From Pseudomonadota bacterium (GTDB lineage: Bacteria; Pseudomonadota; Alphaproteobacteria; Rhizobiales; Beijerinckiaceae): a stretch of DNA of 18,420 nt. This document shows positions 7,463 through 13,968 of this stretch, piece by piece. The stretch covers positions 1 to 18,420 of the forward strand of contig JAGWRL010000088.1 of assembly GCA_028876585.1 (NCBI GenBank), given 5' to 3'. Position numbers and translations under genes: made by a program. The number at the start of each line of letters is the position of its first letter. Position 1 is the stretch's first letter. The notes below the pieces were generated by a model. That model was not told the origin of the DNA and did no database searches. It saw only the letters and a program-made list of their open reading frames with translations.

Positions 7463-9034
7463 ATGCAGGGATTGTTGAACTTCGGACAGGCGCTCGCTGC
7501 CCACGCGCGCCTGTCGCCAACCAAGATCGGCGCCAGCGACCTCGATCGCGAGATGAGCTTCGCGTTGTGGAACGAACGCGCCGAGCGGCTCGCCCACGCG
7601 TTGCTCGGGCTCGGGCTGGCCAAGGGCGACCGCGTCGCGGTGCTGGCCTATAATTGCATCGAGTGGGTCGAGATCTACGCGGCGACCGCGAAGGCGGGAT
7701 TGGTCGTGGTGCCGATCAACTTCCGCCTGATCGCGCCCGAGGCGCTGTTCATCATCGAAGACGCCGAATGCGCCGCCCTTATCGTGCAGGACGAACTCGC
7801 CGGCCTGGTTGAGGAGATCGGCGCGCGGCTGCCGATCCGCCACGATCGGCGCGTCCATTTCGGCAAACGCAAGACGCCGGCGGGCTGGCGCGACTACGAA
7901 GCGCTGCTGGCCGCCGGCGCGGCGCGCGCGGCGCCGACGCGCGTCGATCTCGCCGACCCCTGGGTGCTGATGTACACCTCCGGCACCACCGGCAAGCCGA
8001 AGGGCGTGATCCGCAGCCATCGCGGCGGGACGATGGTTGGATTGGTCACCGAGATCGAGCTGAAGCTCGACCGCGACGATTCTTCTCTGCTCGTGATGCC
8101 GATGTGCCACGCCAACTCGCTCTATTTCTTCGGCGCCTTCGCGCAGATGGGCGCGGCGACGCACATCTACTCGCGCAAGAGCTTCGACCCGGAACATGCG
8201 ATCCGCACGCTGGCCGAGAAGCGCGCCAGCTTCACCTCGCTGGTGCCGACGCATTACATCATGATGCTGGGCCTGCCGCTGGCGACGCGCGAGAAGCTCG
8301 ATCTCGATGGCGTCGAAAAGCTGATGATCTCCTCGGCGCCGGCGCGGCCCGACACCAAACACGCGGTGATGGAGATGTTCAAGAACTCCGGCCTCTACGA
8401 GCTTTACGGCTCCAGCGAAGCGGGCTGGGTGACGATGCTGCACCCCGACGAGCAATTCACCCATATGGGAACGGTGGGGCGCGAATGCGTCGGCTCGGCC
8501 CCGATCCGCATTCTCGACGAGACGGGCGCGGAGGTGCGCGACGGCGAGCCGGGCGAGCTTTACTCGTGCAATCCCTACACGTTCGAGGGCTACTGGAAGC
8601 TGCCGGACAAGACGGCGGAGGCGTTTCGCGGCGATTATTGCACGGTCGGCGACATGGCGTTGCGCGACAGCGAAGGCTTCATCCGCCTGATTGATCGCAA
8701 GAAGAACCTGATCATCTCCGGCGGCGAGAACATCTACCCTTCCGAGGTGGAGAGCGTGATCGGCGCGCATCCCAAGGTGCGCGACGTGGCGGTGGTGGGC
8801 TTGTCCGACGCCAAATGGGGCGAGCGGGTGCACGCCGTCGTCGTGCTGCACGAGGGCGAGGCGATCGGCGAGGCGGAGTTGATGGATTGGACGCGCGAAA
8901 AGCTCGCCGGCTACAAGCGGCCGCGCTCGATCTCGTTCTTCGCCGACGCCGACGTGCCGCGCACCGCGACCGGCAAGATTCAGCATCGCGAGTTGCGCGA
9001 GCGGCTCGCCGACCTTGGCGACGCCAACGATTAA
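7463..9034 (+). CDS. AMP-dependent acyl-CoA synthetase/ligase
   Basis: This ANL-superfamily ligase (523 aa) activates a carboxylate via an acyl-adenylate and transfers it to CoA. Core motifs in order: P-loop [11 protein letters not shown] (about 171-181), an adenylate-binding YGSSEAGW (about 314-321), TVGDMALRD, the hinge [20 protein letters not shown], and the catalytic Lys motif [17 protein letters not shown] near the C-terminus. The ATG at 7463 is chosen; a TTG at 7448 in frame adds five residues without a better ribosome site. It lies 30 nt after the TRAP permease and 13 nt before the ThDP enzyme, in one operon. Its substrate is most simply the acid imported by the TRAP system. It is not a classical acetyl-CoA synthetase: it is shorter and lacks that family's N-terminal extension. 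Confidence 0.93.
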   Translation: MQGLLNFGQALAAHARLSPTKIGASDLDREMSFALWNERAERLAHALLGLGLAKGDRVAVLAYNCIEWVEIYAATAKAGLVVVPINFRLIAPEALFIIEDAECAALIVQDELAGLVEEIGARLPIRHDRRVHFGKRKTPAGWRDYEALLAAGAARAAPTRVDLADPWVLMYTSGTTGKPKGVIRSHRGGTMVGLVTEIELKLDRDDSSLLVMPMCHANSLYFFGAFAQMGAATHIYSRKSFDPEHAIRTLAEKRASFTSLVPTHYIMMLGLPLATREKLDLDGVEKLMISSAPARPDTKHAVMEMFKNSGLYELYGSSEAGWVTMLHPDEQFTHMGTVGRECVGSAPIRILDETGAEVRDGEPGELYSCNPYTFEGYWKLPDKTAEAFRGDYCTVGDMALRDSEGFIRLIDRKKNLIISGGENIYPSEVESVIGAHPKVRDVAVVGLSDAKWGERVHAVVVLHEGEAIGEAELMDWTREKLAGYKRPRSISFFADADVPRTATGKIQHRELRERLADLGDAND

Positions 9035-9047
9035 ATCCGAGGACGAC

Positions 9048-10775
9048 ATGACCATCGAACGCCAGGACCTCAACCACGATCAGCTCGCCTGCGCGGCGTG
9101 GATCGCGCGCTTTCTCAAACAGCGCGGCATCGACCGCGTGTTCGGCCTGCAAGGCGGCCATATCCAGCCGATCTGGGATCATGTCGCGCGGCTCGGCATC
9201 CGCATCATCGACGTGCGCGACGAGGGCGCGGCGGTGCATATGGCGCATGCGCACGCCGAACTGACAGGCGGCTTCGGCGTGGCGATGGCGACGGCGGGGC
9301 CGGGCGTCACCAACTGCATCACCGCGATGGCCAACGCCTCGCTGGCGCGCATTCCGGTGTTGTTGATCGGCGGCTGCACCTCGCGGCCGCAGGCCAATAT
9401 GGGGCCGTTGCAGGACATTCCGCATGTCGATCTCTTGAAGCCGGTCTGCCGCTATGCGCGCACCGCGCGCGTCGCCGATCAGGTGATCCGCGAATTCGAC
9501 GAGGCGGTGGCGCGCGCGTTCGGCGACGTCGGCGAGCCGGGGCCGTCCTATATCGAAATCCCGACCGACGTGCTGCGCGCCCATGTGGCGGAAAATCTGG
9601 TGCTGGAGGATTGGATGCGGCCGAAGCCGTCGCGCCGGATTCCGCCCGAGCCGGAGGCGGCGCAGGCGGCGGCGCAGGCGATCTGGGGCGCCAAGCGGCC
9701 ACTGGTCGTCACCGGGCGCGGCGCGCGCGACGCCGGCGCCGCGCTGACGCGGCTGCTCGACGCGACCGGCGCCGTTTATCTTGACACGCAGGAGAGCCGC
9801 GGCCTCATTTCGCCCAGCCATAAATCTTTCGTCGGCGCGATGCGCGCGGCGGCGATGAGCGAGGCCGATCTGGTGCTCGTCGTCGGGCGGCGGCTCGATT
9901 ATCAGATGGGTTACGGCTCGCCCGCCGTGTTTCCCAACGCGCGTTTCGTGCGCATCGCCGACAATGCCGGCGAGTTGCTCGACAACCGGCGCGGCGACCC
10001 GGAATTGCTGGCGTCTCCCGCGCTGGCGCTCGACGCCATCGTTGCGGCGGCCGGCAACGCCGAGCCCGCCTGCGACAAGGCGTGGGCGCAGGGCTTGCGC
10101 GCGCGGCACGAGAAGCGCTCGGCGCCGGTGGCGGCGCCAACCAGGGGCGACGACGGCAAGGTGCATCCGGCGGCGATCTTCGACGCCATCAAACAGGTCG
10201 CCGATCCCGATTACCTCGCCATCGCCGACGGCGGCGATCTTCTGAGTTTCGCCCGCGTCGGCGTTTCCGCGACGACCTATATGGACGCGGGCGCGTTTGG
10301 TTGTCTGGGCGTCGGCGTGCCCTACGCCGTCGCCGCCGCGCTGGCGCAGCCCGGCCGGCAGGTGATTGCGATCACCGGCGACGGCGCATTCGGCATCAAC
10401 GCGATGGAGATCGACACGGCGGTCCGGCATGGCGCTAGGTGCGTGTTCATCGTCTCCAACAACGCCGCCTGGAACATCGAGCGGTTCGATCAGGACAGCA
10501 ACTATGGCGGCCGCGTCGTCGGCACCACGCTGCGCCATTCCGATTACGCCGGCATGGCGCGGGCGCTGGGCGCGCATGGCGAGCGGGTCGAGCGGGCGGA
10601 GGATCTCGCCGGCGCCTTGCGGCGCGCGCTCGCCAACGCCCCGGCGCTGATCGACGTGGTGACCTCGCAAACCGCGGTGTCGTCGGATGCGCGCAAAGGC
10701 CTCGGGTTCGTGCCGGATTATCAGGCGCTGACCGCGTGGGACGACGCCGAGCGCAAGCGGCGCGGCCTGGCCTGA
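9048..10775 (+). CDS. ThDP-dependent enzyme, acetolactate synthase/benzaldehyde lyase/2-hydroxyacyl-CoA lyase superfamily
   Basis: A 575-residue enzyme with the three-domain fold of pyruvate-oxidase-type ThDP enzymes. The N-terminal domain has [14 protein letters not shown] (31-44), the ThDP-activating Glu in [17 protein letters not shown] (Glu59), and [18 protein letters not shown]. The middle domain runs about 195-340. The C-terminal domain has the ThDP/Mg signature: GDGAF at 444 and the NN pair at 471-472. The GxxGxHI pattern is closer to benzaldehyde lyase and 2-hydroxyacyl-CoA lyases than to the GG(A/S)xxP of housekeeping acetolactate synthase, by memory of those families. ATG 9048 has GAGGAC 5 nt upstream; an in-frame TTG at 9015 lies inside the ligase gene. 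Following a CoA ligase, a 2-hydroxyacyl-CoA cleavage or oxalyl-CoA-type decarboxylation is plausible, but the substrate is unproven. Confidence 0.85.
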   Translation: MTIERQDLNHDQLACAAWIARFLKQRGIDRVFGLQGGHIQPIWDHVARLGIRIIDVRDEGAAVHMAHAHAELTGGFGVAMATAGPGVTNCITAMANASLARIPVLLIGGCTSRPQANMGPLQDIPHVDLLKPVCRYARTARVADQVIREFDEAVARAFGDVGEPGPSYIEIPTDVLRAHVAENLVLEDWMRPKPSRRIPPEPEAAQAAAQAIWGAKRPLVVTGRGARDAGAALTRLLDATGAVYLDTQESRGLISPSHKSFVGAMRAAAMSEADLVLVVGRRLDYQMGYGSPAVFPNARFVRIADNAGELLDNRRGDPELLASPALALDAIVAAAGNAEPACDKAWAQGLRARHEKRSAPVAAPTRGDDGKVHPAAIFDAIKQVADPDYLAIADGGDLLSFARVGVSATTYMDAGAFGCLGVGVPYAVAAALAQPGRQVIAITGDGAFGINAMEIDTAVRHGARCVFIVSNNAAWNIERFDQDSNYGGRVVGTTLRHSDYAGMARALGAHGERVERAEDLAGALRRALANAPALIDVVTSQTAVSSDARKGLGFVPDYQALTAWDDAERKRRGLA

Positions 10776-10782
10776 GCGCCGC

Positions 10783-11379
10783 TCACGGCGTCAGTTGATC
10801 GTCCTTCATCGGCAGGCGCGGGGCCGACATCGGCGCGAACTCGATTCCCTCGTCGCGTTCGGCCTCGGTCCCCGGCTCGCGGCCGTTGGTTGACATGCCG
10901 TTCTCGACGGTCAGGCCGGCGTTGGGGCCGAGCCAGTCGTTGTCGTCCTTGGCGGCGCCGGTGCGGCCTTCCTGCGGATGGCCTTCGTTGCTGCGCTTGA
11001 CGGCGTTGACGAGATCGTCGGCTTCCTTCTCGCGCCAGGGCAGGCGGTAGGCGCGCGGCCGGCCGCTCAGCACGCTGTTTTCGTCCATCGGCTCGATCCA
11101 CATGTAGATCGAGCCGGGGTCGCCGGGAATCGTCTTCGGCTCGACGATGCGGGCGCTGAGCAGCTTGAAGCGCGGCGGCAGCCGCTCCTCGCTGGCGTAG
11201 CCCGGCAGCGCCCGCAAGGCGAAGAAGGCCGCGATATAAAGGCCCGACAGCGCGACGATGATGACGCCCTTCAACAGCGCCGGCGAGCGCGTCGCGAGCA
11301 GCGACCACAACGCCAGCGCGCCGAGCGCGACATAGGCGAGCGCGAGCGTCAGGATCCAGCCGGTCGGGCCCGTCATCAT
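10783..11379 (-). CDS. two-span membrane protein, unknown function, last gene of dehydrogenase operon
   Basis: The 198-residue protein has two N-terminal membrane segments (about 7-28 WILTLALAYVALGALALWS and 36-57 GVIIVALSGLYIAAFFAL) joined by a short loop with Arg and Lys. By the positive-inside rule the C-terminal ~140 residues face the periplasm. That part contains FKLLSARIVEPKTIPGDPGSI and YMWIEPMDENSVLSGRPRAY, then a hydrophilic, probably disordered tail. I do not recognise a family. Its ATGATGA start overlaps the stop of the upstream gene, so it is translationally coupled to the TolR-position protein, implying a third subunit of the same complex (inference). It converges with the ThDP-enzyme gene, with 7 nt between stops. 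Confidence 0.75.
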   Translation of the reverse strand: MMTGPTGWILTLALAYVALGALALWSLLATRSPALLKGVIIVALSGLYIAAFFALRALPGYASEERLPPRFKLLSARIVEPKTIPGDPGSIYMWIEPMDENSVLSGRPRAYRLPWREKEADDLVNAVKRSNEGHPQEGRTGAAKDDNDWLGPNAGLTVENGMSTNGREPGTEAERDEGIEFAPMSAPRLPMKDDQLTP

Positions 11380-12017
11380 TTGCCGTCGCCCTCGGTCGGC
11401 CGCGACGAGCCGAGAATGTTGAGCAGCGACTTCGGCCGATAGTTGATGTCGACCACGTCGCCCTTGTCGTCGAGCCGGAATCGCACGGCGGTCTTCTCGT
11501 CGCCGCGATGGTCGACCTTGACCTGGCCCTCGTAGATCACGCGCGCGACCGGGTTGAGCTTTTGCACGCGCACGTTGGCGGTCACGGGCTGATGGGTTGT
11601 GGCGACATAATGGGCGACGTTGACGACATATTCGCCGGCGACCACGCCGCGAATGGTGGTGACCTCCTCGCGAATCGCGGTGGCGACGCGCTTGCCGTTG
11701 ATGGCGATCGTGTCATGCAGGCCGCCGCGGTCGTCACGGTCGAGGGTGAGAAAGCCCGCCTCCTTGTGCCGATACCAGGCGATGTTCTCGCCCGGATCCT
11801 GCACCATCAGGTCGAGATCGTCGGGGTGGTTGTCGGGCCAATCCATCGTGATGATGAACTCGGCCTTGGAATCGACCTTGCCCTCGCTCGCCTTGGGCGC
11901 CATCGCCAGCATGGCGAGGAAGAACAGGAACGCGACCACCTGCAACGCCTTGAACAGCATGACGCTGAACGGGTCAAAGCCGTCGTCGCGGCCGGGAAAG
12001 CCGAAATCGTCAAACAT
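11376..12017 (-). CDS. single-span protein in TolR/ExbD position with DUF2135/YfaP-like periplasmic domain
   Basis: The 213-residue protein has a short acidic cytoplasmic N-terminus (MFDDFGFPGRDDGFDP), one membrane helix (about 17-40, SVMLFKALQVVAFLFFLAML) and a periplasmic domain. The topology and the 8-nt overlap with the TolQ-like gene match an ExbD/TolR partner. However, the helix holds no acidic residue, whereas ExbD/TolR need a membrane Asp for proton flow. The periplasmic domain contains DDLDLMVQDPGENIAWYRH (66-84), TLDRDDRGGLHDTI (91-104) and AGEYVVNVAHY (127-137). These are spaced like the D-D-L, LDxDDxxG and GxYxVxVxYY motifs of DUF2135/YfaP-like beta-sandwich domains rather than like ExbD. 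That match is from pattern memory and moderate. The function is unknown. Confidence 0.75.
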   Translation of the reverse strand: MFDDFGFPGRDDGFDPFSVMLFKALQVVAFLFFLAMLAMAPKASEGKVDSKAEFIITMDWPDNHPDDLDLMVQDPGENIAWYRHKEAGFLTLDRDDRGGLHDTIAINGKRVATAIREEVTTIRGVVAGEYVVNVAHYVATTHQPVTANVRVQKLNPVARVIYEGQVKVDHRGDEKTAVRFRLDDKGDVVDINYRPKSLLNILGSSRPTEGDGK

Positions 12018-12723
12018 CGCCGCGCTCGAGCGCGGGCAGGAACCTCGTCTCGGTGTGACGGACGACGTCCCAGAACAGCGAGGCGGCGGCGCGCTCGACC
12101 ATGAAATATTGCGCCTTCAGCAGGATCGAGCCGATCAGGCCCGCCAATGTCGTATACATCGCCACCGCCATGCCGTCGCCCATCACGCCCATCGCCGCGC
12201 GCATGGCGGCGGGGTCGTCGCCGTCCAGGCCGGCGATCGGGCCGAGCATCAGGATGAAGCCGATGATGGTGCCGAGCAGCCCCAGCTTCATCACCGAGTC
12301 GCTGGCGAGCGCCCCCAACGCCTGCCCGCGTTGCAGGCGCTGGCCGAAGGCGCGCGCGAGCAGGGTTTGATCGAGCCGGGCGGGGCCGCGCGCGCGCGCC
12401 TTGGCGGCGAGGTCGCGCAGATGATCGCTCACGAGGCCGGGCGGCGCCGCGCCGCCGTCGCGCCAGCGCGCGGCGGAGACGGTCTCGCGCGAGACGGCGA
12501 TGGCGCGGCCGAGGCAATGCAGGCTGGCGGCGACATAGAGCGCCGAGATGACCGAGGAAATATAGGTGCGGTCGGAGGCGACCATCAGCCGGATCAGGCC
12601 GTATCGCCACAGCACGACGAGCGTGAACAGGCTGACGCCGGTGAAGATCATCCAGCGCAGCACCGGGTCCCAGGCGGCCGAAATGTCGGGCGCGTCAGGC
12701 AGGCGCGAGGCGGCGAGGGTCAT
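12010..12723 (-). CDS. MotA/TolQ/ExbB-family membrane protein
   Basis: A 237-residue inner-membrane protein. The C-terminal half carries the family signature: DSVMKLGLLGTIIGFILMLG (142-161), PIAGLDGD, then MGDGMAVAMYTTLAGLIGSI (181-200) and LLKAQYFMVERAA. Two further membrane segments lie at about 23-43 and 54-74, separated from the third by a cytoplasmic loop, as in TolQ/ExbB. In the family these proteins form the pentameric proton-channel stator that drives TolR/ExbD/MotB-type partners. The start is ATG 12723, 22 nt behind the secreted four-Cys protein. The genes immediately downstream are its likely partners. The usual tolR/exbD, tonB or tolA genes are absent, so it is not a housekeeping Tol or TonB system. 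Confidence 0.88.
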   Translation of the reverse strand: MTLAASRLPDAPDISAAWDPVLRWMIFTGVSLFTLVVLWRYGLIRLMVASDRTYISSVISALYVAASLHCLGRAIAVSRETVSAARWRDGGAAPPGLVSDHLRDLAAKARARGPARLDQTLLARAFGQRLQRGQALGALASDSVMKLGLLGTIIGFILMLGPIAGLDGDDPAAMRAAMGVMGDGMAVAMYTTLAGLIGSILLKAQYFMVERAAASLFWDVVRHTETRFLPALERGDV

Positions 12724-12745
12724 CGCGTCGCCGCTCCGCGCACGG

Positions 12746-13360
12746 CTATTTGCCGACCCAGTCGATCGTCACGCGCGATTCGCTGGTGAACGCCTTCTCC
12801 TCCGCGCCGATCTTGCGGAACAGGCTCCGGTCGACGGTGACGCGCCGGTCGCCGGCGGTCTTGACGCAATGTTCCTTGATCGAGGTCGGGCCGAGCGGCT
12901 CCTCGTCGGCGCCGAGCGGGATCTCCTGACACGACCAACCTTCGTCGCCGTAGCGCGCCTTGGCTTGCAGGCCGAGCAGATAGCCCTTCTTGCGCAGAAA
13001 CATCGGCCCCTTGCTCTTGGTGACGATGAGGATGCTGGCCAGTCGTCCCTCGTCGTTGAAGCCGAGCGTGAGATCGACGGGATGGCCGGCGACGAGGGTC
13101 TCGTCCTCGCCGGGCTCGTCGATCGCCACATGCAGCTTGTGCAGGCCGTCGGCGCCGGCGGCGCAGGACTTCCAGTCGTCAAAACCCGTCAGCGCTTTGC
13201 CCTTCGGCTCGACGCAGGCGAAATTCTTGTAGTCGGTCTTCGGCAGTTCGGACGCCGGCATGCCGACATTGACGCCGTCGTGCAGGTCGGCCGGCGTGCG
13301 CGCCGCGAGCGCCGGCGTGGCGAGAAGGACGAAAGCGAGGGCGAGGCTGCGCATGACCAT
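12746..13360 (-). CDS. secreted four-cysteine protein, unknown function
   Basis: The 204-residue protein has a clear Sec signal peptide (MVMRSLALAFVLLATPALAA; cleavage near ALA-A at 18-20). The mature part has four Cys (about 49, 66, 144, 165), compatible with two disulfides, and segments such as LHDGVNVGMPASELPKTDY, VDLTLGFNDEGRLASI and ESRVTIDWVGK. I do not recognise a family. It starts 3 nt after the cytochrome stop codon, so it is translated from the same message and is probably a periplasmic accessory to the dehydrogenase/cytochrome pair or to the membrane complex encoded next. ATG 13360 and ATG 13354 are both possible starts. Confidence 0.75.
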   Translation of the reverse strand: MVMRSLALAFVLLATPALAARTPADLHDGVNVGMPASELPKTDYKNFACVEPKGKALTGFDDWKSCAAGADGLHKLHVAIDEPGEDETLVAGHPVDLTLGFNDEGRLASILIVTKSKGPMFLRKKGYLLGLQAKARYGDEGWSCQEIPLGADEEPLGPTSIKEHCVKTAGDRRVTVDRSLFRKIGAEEKAFTSESRVTIDWVGK

Positions 13361-13363
13361 ATC

Positions 13364-13900
13364 TCAGTTGAGGGTCGAAGGCGTCGGCAATTGATGCGTG
13401 GTCTTCGGCTTGTAGATTTCGCATACACGCGACGCGTCGCCGAAGAAAGCGACGCATTCGGCCAGATTGGGGTCGCCGTGACCCTTGATGTTGTGCAGCA
13501 CATAGTCGGCGACCGCCTCGATCTCGTTCGGGCGCAGGAACGTGCCGGCTTCGGCGACGTGGTTGTCGCCGGTGAGGTCCTTGCGGCTGAAATCGTAACA
13601 GGGATGCTCCTTCGCGTCGTCGTCATAAACGCCGCGCAGGAAATACGGCATGCCGGTGCCGGGCCGGCCGCAGGTCACGGTCTTGATGATCTGCTCACGG
13701 TCGAGTTGCGTCTTGCGCAGCGACAAGGCGGCGCCGCCATAGCCGCCGCCGCCGTTGCCGTGCCACTTGTGGCAGCCGACGCAATTGGCCTTGGCGTAGA
13801 TGGCGCGGCCGAGTTGGGCCTCGCTCTCCTCGGCGTGGGCAAGCCCCGAAAACCCGAACGCCACCGCGAAGGCGGCGCCCAACGTGACGCGAGATATCAT
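13364..13900 (-). CDS. periplasmic c-type cytochrome, probable electron acceptor of the PQQ dehydrogenase
   Basis: A 178-residue monohaem cytochrome c. The signal peptide MISRVTLGAAFAVAFGFSGLAHA is cleaved near residue 23. The haem motif CVGCH is at 40-44 and the axial Met is in GRPGTGMPYF (Met84). An ELxAxVAD-like helix (NEIEAVADYVLHNIKG, 125-140) completes the class-I fold. Four further Cys (about 77, 101, 149, 160) suggest two structural disulfides; the GRPGTxMPY, CY and AECxAFFG motifs match a subgroup I associate with PQQ alcohol dehydrogenase loci. The start at 13900 is preferred for the signal peptide; an ATG at 13927 would place charged residues first. It would take electrons from PQQH2 and pass them to a terminal oxidase (family knowledge). 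Confidence 0.9.
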   Translation of the reverse strand: MISRVTLGAAFAVAFGFSGLAHAEESEAQLGRAIYAKANCVGCHKWHGNGGGGYGGAALSLRKTQLDREQIIKTVTCGRPGTGMPYFLRGVYDDDAKEHPCYDFSRKDLTGDNHVAEAGTFLRPNEIEAVADYVLHNIKGHGDPNLAECVAFFGDASRVCEIYKPKTTHQLPTPSTLN

Positions 13901-13930
13901 AGGACGACCAACTTCCTCATCAAACAAACA

Positions 13931-13956
13931 AGCGAGGCCCCTCGCGGGGCCTCGCT
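13931..13956 (-). terminator. strong hairpin with T-rich tail between dehydrogenase and cytochrome genes
   Basis: AGCGAGGCCCC and GGGGCCTCGCT form a perfect 11-bp stem with a 4-nt loop, 13 nt past the dehydrogenase stop codon. On the coding (minus) strand it is followed by TGTTTGTTTG. It looks like an intrinsic terminator or partial attenuator. Because the cytochrome starts only 31 nt later with no visible promoter, partial read-through that sets dehydrogenase above downstream gene expression is the best reading; the stem could also protect the 3' end of the dehydrogenase message. Confidence 0.7.
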
Positions 13957-13968
13957 CTCAAGCTTCTA

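Noticed and set aside
5495..9073. A 1192-codon open frame on the minus strand opposite the TRAP permease, CoA ligase and part of the ThDP gene.
   Set aside because: Its product is Arg/His/Gln/Asp-rich low-complexity sequence without domains. Long antisense frames are expected opposite GC-rich genes, and the plus-strand genes here have complete family motifs.
8712..10670. A 652-codon minus-strand open frame opposite the ThDP enzyme.
   Set aside because: Antisense shadow with Arg-rich composition and a run of RRRR-type codons; the ThDP motifs lie on the plus strand.
12010..12723. Housekeeping TolQ or ExbB of the Tol-Pal or TonB system.
   Set aside because: No tolR, tolA, tolB, pal, exbD or tonB gene is adjacent, and the following gene lacks the ExbD/TolR membrane Asp.
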